This document shows, in pieces, positions 58,885 through 64,000 of a DNA stretch of 64,000 bases. How positions within the stretch are numbered: position 1 is the stretch's first letter; the number at the start of each line of letters is the position of its first letter. The stretch is from an uncultured bacterium (GTDB taxonomy: Bacteria; Actinomycetota; Actinomycetes; S36-B12; CAIKAW01). Location of the stretch: contig CAIKAW010000100.1 of assembly GCA_903825575.1 (NCBI GenBank), positions 1 to 64,000 on the forward strand, given 5' to 3'. Under the pieces are notes generated by a model, which worked only from the letters and a program-made list of their open reading frames with translations, was not told the DNA's origin and did not search any database. A program made the position numbers and the translations under genes.

Positions 58885-60216
58885 GTGTCTAACGCCCTGA
58901 CTTGGCCCGATTTGCCCGCTGCGCAGCAGCCCACCTGGCCCGACGTGCTGGCCTATCAGCGCGTCCAGGAAACGCTTCGGACCTTGCCACCCTTGGTTTT
59001 CGCCGGTGAATGTGACCAGTTGACTGAGCGGCTCGGACAGGCCGCCAAGGGCGAAGGCTTCGTATTGATGGGCGGGGACTGCGCCGAAACTTTTGTAGCA
59101 AATACAGCAGATTCGATCCGGGCCCGCCTCAAGACGGTGCTCCAGATGGCGATCGTGCTGACCTACGCTGCCTCGTTGCCGGTTGTGAAGATCGGCCGGT
59201 TGGCGGGCCAGTACGGCAAGCCCCGCAGCAATGGTGACGAGACCGTCGAGGGACTTTCCCTTCCGTCCTACCGCGGTGACGCAGTGAACGGCATCGAATT
59301 CACCCCAGAGTCTCGCCGCCATGACCCAGATCGGCTGCTGCGTGCCTACAACGCGTCCAGTGCCGCTTTGAATCTCGTGCGCGCATTCACGCAGGGAGGC
59401 TACGCGGACTTGCGTCAGGTCCATGCCTGGAATCAGGACTTCGTTACTGAAACTGAAGCCGGGCGCCGGTACGAAACTATGGCAGCCGACATTGATCGGG
59501 CACTGCAGTTCATGAAGGCCTGCGGCGCTGATCCGGAGGAGTTCAAGCGCGTCGAGTTCTACGCCGGACATGAGGCATTGCTGCTTGACTACGAGAAGCC
59601 ATTGACTCGCATTGACTCGCGGACTGGGTTGCCTTACGACGTGTCCGCGCATTTCTTGTGGGTGGGCGAACGTACTCGCGAACTTGGTGGTGCCCACATT
59701 GACTTTGCCGCTCGGATCCGCAATCCGATCGGCGTGAAACTCGGACCCAAAACAAGGGCTGCCGACGCTGTGGCCCTGGTGGAACGACTTGACCCGGACG
59801 CAATTCCGGGTCGGCTAACTTTGATTACCCGCATGGGTGCGGCCCAAGTTCGCGACGTGCTACCCGACCTCGTCACGAAGGTTGAAGCCGCTGGCCATCC
59901 CGTCCTTTGGGTTTGTGACCCTATGCACGGCAACACCCGAGAAGCCGCAAGCGGTCACAAGACTCGATCATTCGGCGACGTGCTTGATGAAGTGCGCGGC
60001 TTCTTCGAAGTTCACGCAGCGCTCGGTACTCACGCAGGTGGCGTGCATGTCGAGTTGACCGGCGATGACGTGACCGAATGCACCGGCGGGACCCAAGGCG
60101 TTATCGAGAGCGAGATCGGCGATCGGTACGAAACGGCCTGCGACCCGCGGCTAAATCGGGCCCAAGCACTTGAGCTGTCCTTCCTCGTCGCCGAGATGCT
60201 GCAAACACGCCACTGA
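58885..60216 (+). CDS. 3-deoxy-7-phosphoheptulonate synthase, class II
   Basis: QQPTWPDVLAYQRVQETLRTLPPLVFAGECDQLTERL, LMGGDCAETF, DPMHGNT, GGVHVELTGDDVTECTGG. Confidence 0.96.
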   Translation: MSNALTWPDLPAAQQPTWPDVLAYQRVQETLRTLPPLVFAGECDQLTERLGQAAKGEGFVLMGGDCAETFVANTADSIRARLKTVLQMAIVLTYAASLPVVKIGRLAGQYGKPRSNGDETVEGLSLPSYRGDAVNGIEFTPESRRHDPDRLLRAYNASSAALNLVRAFTQGGYADLRQVHAWNQDFVTETEAGRRYETMAADIDRALQFMKACGADPEEFKRVEFYAGHEALLLDYEKPLTRIDSRTGLPYDVSAHFLWVGERTRELGGAHIDFAARIRNPIGVKLGPKTRAADAVALVERLDPDAIPGRLTLITRMGAAQVRDVLPDLVTKVEAAGHPVLWVCDPMHGNTREAASGHKTRSFGDVLDEVRGFFEVHAALGTHAGGVHVELTGDDVTECTGGTQGVIESEIGDRYETACDPRLNRAQALELSFLVAEMLQTRH

Positions 60217-60270
60217 ACTTGGGATTTGCGGCAAGATCTGCCTGAGCGTCGTCGACGAAAGGGCAAGCGG

Positions 60271-60798
60271 GTGGCTAAGTCCGAGGCCAGGCAAGCAACG
60301 CCGCTTGCATATGCCGAACTTGCAACTCCGGCAGGTCGGCTCACGGTGATTGTCGATCCAAAAGATGGCGCAGTGGTGGCGTCCGGTTTCGGCGGTAAAG
60401 CGCGCGTCGTTGGGCAACTGCCTCCGGAGCTCGCTGGGCGTCGGGTCGAGGCTGGTTCGGTGGGCCCGGTAGCCGGGGCCGTTGCGGCTTGGAGCGCAGG
60501 TGACCTCAAGGCTTTGGATCGAGTTAAGGTCCGTCAGCCTGGATCGGAATTCATGACCGCCGCGTGGCTGGCATTGCGCCAAGTTCCAGCTGGCGAAGTT
60601 ATTACATATGCCGAACTAGCCGAGCTCGCGGGTCGCCCGCGGGCCGCGCGGGCCGCCGGTACGGCCTGCTCATCGAATCGAGTTGCCCCTTTCGTGCCTT
60701 GCCATCGTGTAGTGCCAGCTTCAGGTGGCGTTGGTAATTACGGCTTTGGAGTCGACGTCAAGGTCGCCTTGCTTCGCCACGAAGGCGCAGTTATCTGA
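60271..60798 (+). CDS. Methylated-DNA--[protein]-cysteine S-methyltransferase
   Basis: Active site VPCHRVVPASGGVGNYGFG; GTG start with GAAAGGG. Confidence 0.92.
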   Translation: MAKSEARQATPLAYAELATPAGRLTVIVDPKDGAVVASGFGGKARVVGQLPPELAGRRVEAGSVGPVAGAVAAWSAGDLKALDRVKVRQPGSEFMTAAWLALRQVPAGEVITYAELAELAGRPRAARAAGTACSSNRVAPFVPCHRVVPASGGVGNYGFGVDVKVALLRHEGAVI

Positions 60799-60826
60799 AC
60801 TCGGTCACTGCGACTAGGGTCGATCC

Positions 60827-61870
60827 ATGGCTATCGACTTGCGATCGGACACCGTAACCAAGCCCACTGCTGCAATGCGGACCGCTATGGCGTCGGCAGA
60901 AGTTGGCGATGACGTCTACGGCGATGACCCGAGCGTCAATGCCCTTGAGGCACGGGTCGCAGCTCTGCTCGGTCACGAAGCAGGTGTTTTTACTCCCACC
61001 GGCTCCTTGGCGAACCAACTTGGAATGCGGCTGCACGCGAAGCCAGGCCAAGAAGTGGCAACTGACCTACAGGCACACGTAGTGCGCGCCGAGCTTGGGG
61101 CAGCTGCCGCATTCAGTGGAATTACTTCGCGGACGTGGGATGCGCCCAGAGGGCTGCTGGATGTTGCACAGGTCCGTGAGTATGTCCGACCGAGTGCTGG
61201 CCCGTATCTCGTATCGACAACCTGTGTTGTCGTTGAGAACACTCACAATTTTGGTGGCGGAACCATCCAGCCGCTGGAGAACTTGATCGAGTTGCGGGCT
61301 TTCGTAGATTCGGTCGGAATTCGGCTGCATTTGGATGGCGCGCGGTTGTGGAATGCCCACGTTGTAACGGGCGTTCCGTTGGCGACTTACGGCGAGCTCT
61401 TCGATTCGGTTTCGGTATGTCTTTCAAAAGGTCTTGGAGCCCCGATTGGCTCGGTCCTTGTAAGTTCGGCAGCCAATGTCAGCGAGGCAAGGGTCTGGCG
61501 CAAACGTTACGGCGCTGGGATGCGGCAGGTCGGGATCTTGGCCGCTGCTGGAACCTATGCGATCGACAATCATGTGGCCAGGTTGGCCGACGATCACGTT
61601 CGAGCCGCGCGGTTGGCCGAAGCGTGCGCAAGTGCGGCACCCGGTGTGGTCGAACCCAGTTACGTCCAAACCAACATTGTGCCGTTGGACTTGACTGCTA
61701 CCACTTGGGATGCGGCCACGTTCGCGGCTGCTGCTCGGGAACGCGGGGTGCTGGTCTCAGTTCTTGGTCCCAGATTCGTTCGCCTTGTTACACATCTAGA
61801 TGTCGACGATGCAGGGTGTGCTCTTGCCTGCGAAGTGCTGGCTGCATTGCTCGGCAGTGCTCCAAACTAG
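60827..61870 (+). CDS. Threonine aldolase
   Basis: IDLRSDTVTKPTAAMRTAMASAEVGDDVYGDDPSVNALE, LHLDGARLWNA, SVCLSKGLGAPIGSVL. Confidence 0.94.
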   Translation: MAIDLRSDTVTKPTAAMRTAMASAEVGDDVYGDDPSVNALEARVAALLGHEAGVFTPTGSLANQLGMRLHAKPGQEVATDLQAHVVRAELGAAAAFSGITSRTWDAPRGLLDVAQVREYVRPSAGPYLVSTTCVVVENTHNFGGGTIQPLENLIELRAFVDSVGIRLHLDGARLWNAHVVTGVPLATYGELFDSVSVCLSKGLGAPIGSVLVSSAANVSEARVWRKRYGAGMRQVGILAAAGTYAIDNHVARLADDHVRAARLAEACASAAPGVVEPSYVQTNIVPLDLTATTWDAATFAAAARERGVLVSVLGPRFVRLVTHLDVDDAGCALACEVLAALLGSAPN

Positions 61871-62763
61871 GAATCCACATGTGGTGGGACCACTACTGAA
61901 TCTGGTCCAAGTTCAGCCAGATACATCGCTGTGATGATGCAAAGGCCGCCTGTGAGAACGCGCCAAGTAAGTGCATCGCCGCCAACCGTTACTCCAAAGA
62001 CTCCGGCAAATGTCGGTTCCATGGTGAGGATGACTGCGGTTCGCGTCGGCGAGAGATGTACCTGCGCCCAAGTTTGAACTAGGAATGCGAATGACGTTGC
62101 CGCGACTCCAAGGAATGCGATTGCCATCCATGAACTGCCGCTATGAGGCAGCTGCAGGCCACCAAAAAATGGGGCGCCAATCGTGCAAATCATCGCGGTC
62201 GTGCACAGCTGCCAGATCGTTAGGGCATATGCATCGGCTGCCGTCGACCAAGCGGCTAGGCCGACAATATGCGAGGCAAACGATAGGGCTGCAATAACCG
62301 TGAGAAGTTCGCCGCGGCCGATAGCGAACCCATGGAGCGAGAGGGCCGCCAATCCTGCTGTTGCTAAGGCGACCGCGGCCCACGCACCAATCGAGATGTG
62401 TCGACCCAGAATCACGCCAGTCAAGATCGGTGTGAACACCACAAACAGTCCGGTAATGAAGCCAGAGACCGTTGGTGTGGCGAACTTGAGCCCGAACGTT
62501 TGAGTGATGTAGCCGGTGGCGAGGATGGCTCCCAAAATCAGACCCTGCCGCCTTCCGGTCGCAGACAGAGCCACGGCGGCACGCGGTCGAATCGCGATCA
62601 AGACCAGACCGGCAACCCAGAAGCGCCAGGCTAGGAAAGACAGGACCGATTCGTGTCGGATGACCTCGTGCACAACGACGAAGGTTCCGCCCCAGATTGC
62701 TGTGACGATCAGCAGCAGCGCAACTGCGATCGCCCCAACTGGCCGACGCGTGGTTGCCGGCAT
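61867..62763 (-). CDS. DMT/EamA family transporter
   Basis: Ten TM segments; AIWGGTFVVVHEVIR, MEPTFAGVFGV. Confidence 0.9.
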   Translation of the reverse strand: MPATTRRPVGAIAVALLLIVTAIWGGTFVVVHEVIRHESVLSFLAWRFWVAGLVLIAIRPRAAVALSATGRRQGLILGAILATGYITQTFGLKFATPTVSGFITGLFVVFTPILTGVILGRHISIGAWAAVALATAGLAALSLHGFAIGRGELLTVIAALSFASHIVGLAAWSTAADAYALTIWQLCTTAMICTIGAPFFGGLQLPHSGSSWMAIAFLGVAATSFAFLVQTWAQVHLSPTRTAVILTMEPTFAGVFGVTVGGDALTWRVLTGGLCIITAMYLAELGPDSVVVPPHVDS

Positions 62764-62766
62764 TTG

Positions 62767-64000
62767 CTAGACAACCCCGAGAGTGATTGTCGTGAACTTG
62801 GGGACCACCGCGTTCGGGCCAATCGATTGTGTCTGAACGATGTGCAAAGTGCCGGTGCCAACTTTCGTGAGCGTGACCTTTAGGCCGAGGGCCTGCAGCC
62901 TCGAAATAGCAACACTTGTGCTCTCCCCGACGACATTCGGCACGGTCACTGGCGGGGGTCCCTTTGAAATGACCAGGGTGACGCCTGACCCGTGACCGAC
63001 AGTCTTGCCACTGCTTGGATTAGCCGAGATCACCAACGACTTAGCGACCGTGTCCGAGTACGCCAGCGTCACATGTGTAGTGAGTCCCGCTGTGGTCAGG
63101 GCCGCCGTGGCCGCATTCTGGGTGCGTCCGACAAGTGGCGGAACCTTCACCGGTAGCGGGCCCTTCGATACCAAAAGGTCGATTGAGGTTCCGCCGCGCT
63201 GCGTGGTGCCTACCGCAGGGCTGGTCCCGGCAACTCGCCCAAGCGGAACGCGGTCGTCGTAGACAGAAGTGGTGCTGCCGACGCTCAAAGACGCAGCCGC
63301 CAGCGCAGCGGTCGCCTGTGACGGGGAGTTTCCGGCGACATTGGGGACGGTGAACCGTTGCGGCCCCTTTGAGACAACGGCTCGGACAGTTCCGCCTACC
63401 GGGGCGGGCGAACCCGGAGCCGGATCGGTCGACATGATCTGCCCAGCCGGGTAGGTCTCGCTGAAGTCGGACTGTGCGGCATCCAGTTTCAACCCCGCAA
63501 GGCGCAAGGTCCCAGTTGCGGCGCTGACTGACTGCGAAAGGACTGAGGGCACCGCGACTGAATGGTGCCGCCCCAAGATGTAGGTGCCGATCCCGAGAAC
63601 GGTGGCTAAGACCACGAGCAGAAGCAGAGTTACCTGCCCGCGGCGGCGCTTACGTTTCCGCCGGGAGGCCGCAGCCGGTGCTCGAACATTTGCCGGGCGC
63701 ACACTCAAAGGTTGGGTGTCGAGTTGGATCGCACGGGTAGGTGCGGCCGCCATTACACCTGAACCGGGAAGTTGAGAACTCACGTCGCGAAGTGCTGACA
63801 GGAAGTCATCGGCGTCTGCGTAACGTTCGTCGGGATCGCGGGCCGTCGCCACACCTACGAGTTCGTCGATTTCAGCGACAATGTTGGCTCGCAGCGATGA
63901 GGGGGCTGGAACAGCGCCGTGAACGTGTTGGTAGGCAACGGACAGTGGGGTTTCTCCTGCGAAAGGCACGGCGCCGGTCAAGAGTTCGAACAGCAGAATC
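62767..64000 (-). CDS. PASTA-domain Ser/Thr protein kinase (3' part; continues beyond window)
   Basis: Kinase C-lobe (LLTGAVPFAGETPLSVAYQHVH), TM helix, four PASTA repeats ending in SKGP. Confidence 0.93.
   Translation of the reverse strand, partial: ILLFELLTGAVPFAGETPLSVAYQHVHGAVPAPSSLRANIVAEIDELVGVATARDPDERYADADDFLSALRDVSSQLPGSGVMAAAPTRAIQLDTQPLSVRPANVRAPAAASRRKRKRRRGQVTLLLLVVLATVLGIGTYILGRHHSVAVPSVLSQSVSAATGTLRLAGLKLDAAQSDFSETYPAGQIMSTDPAPGSPAPVGGTVRAVVSKGPQRFTVPNVAGNSPSQATAALAAASLSVGSTTSVYDDRVPLGRVAGTSPAVGTTQRGGTSIDLLVSKGPLPVKVPPLVGRTQNAATAALTTAGLTTHVTLAYSDTVAKSLVISANPSSGKTVGHGSGVTLVISKGPPPVTVPNVVGESTSVAISRLQALGLKVTLTKVGTGTLHIVQTQSIGPNAVVPKFTTITLGVV

Overview
64-kb, gene-dense, high-GC chromosomal window from an actinobacterium. 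Diagnostic loci are diheme qcrC-qcrA-qcrB, ctaC/D/F/E, DUF3043, DUF4191 and a PASTA Ser/Thr kinase. It is mostly core metabolism: glnA, lipoate synthesis (lipA/lipB), 2-oxoacid dehydrogenase E2/E3, pepA, gcvT, nadA, erpA, an aa3 oxidase/bc1 supercomplex block, trpD, pfkA, class II DAHP synthase, glpK and ltaE. I found no rRNA, convincing tRNA, CRISPR array, prophage or transposase. The most notable loci are: (1) a cobalamin riboswitch (minus strand, ~19227-19337) preceding a fully overlapping operon of EcfT, duplicated EcfA and an S-component, ending in a CobT homologue that appears to lack both key catalytic glutamates; (2) a ydaO-type c-di-AMP riboswitch directly upstream of an NlpC/P60 endopeptidase gene; (3) a perfect 9-bp inverted repeat that masks the Shine-Dalgarno of a secreted NAGPA-like protein, preceded by an unannotated ~50-aa leader-like ORF (candidate translational attenuator); (4) several convergent gene pairs whose stop codons share the same CTAG/CTAA tetranucleotide. 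All calls are by eye from sequence and translated ORFs. No database search was run.
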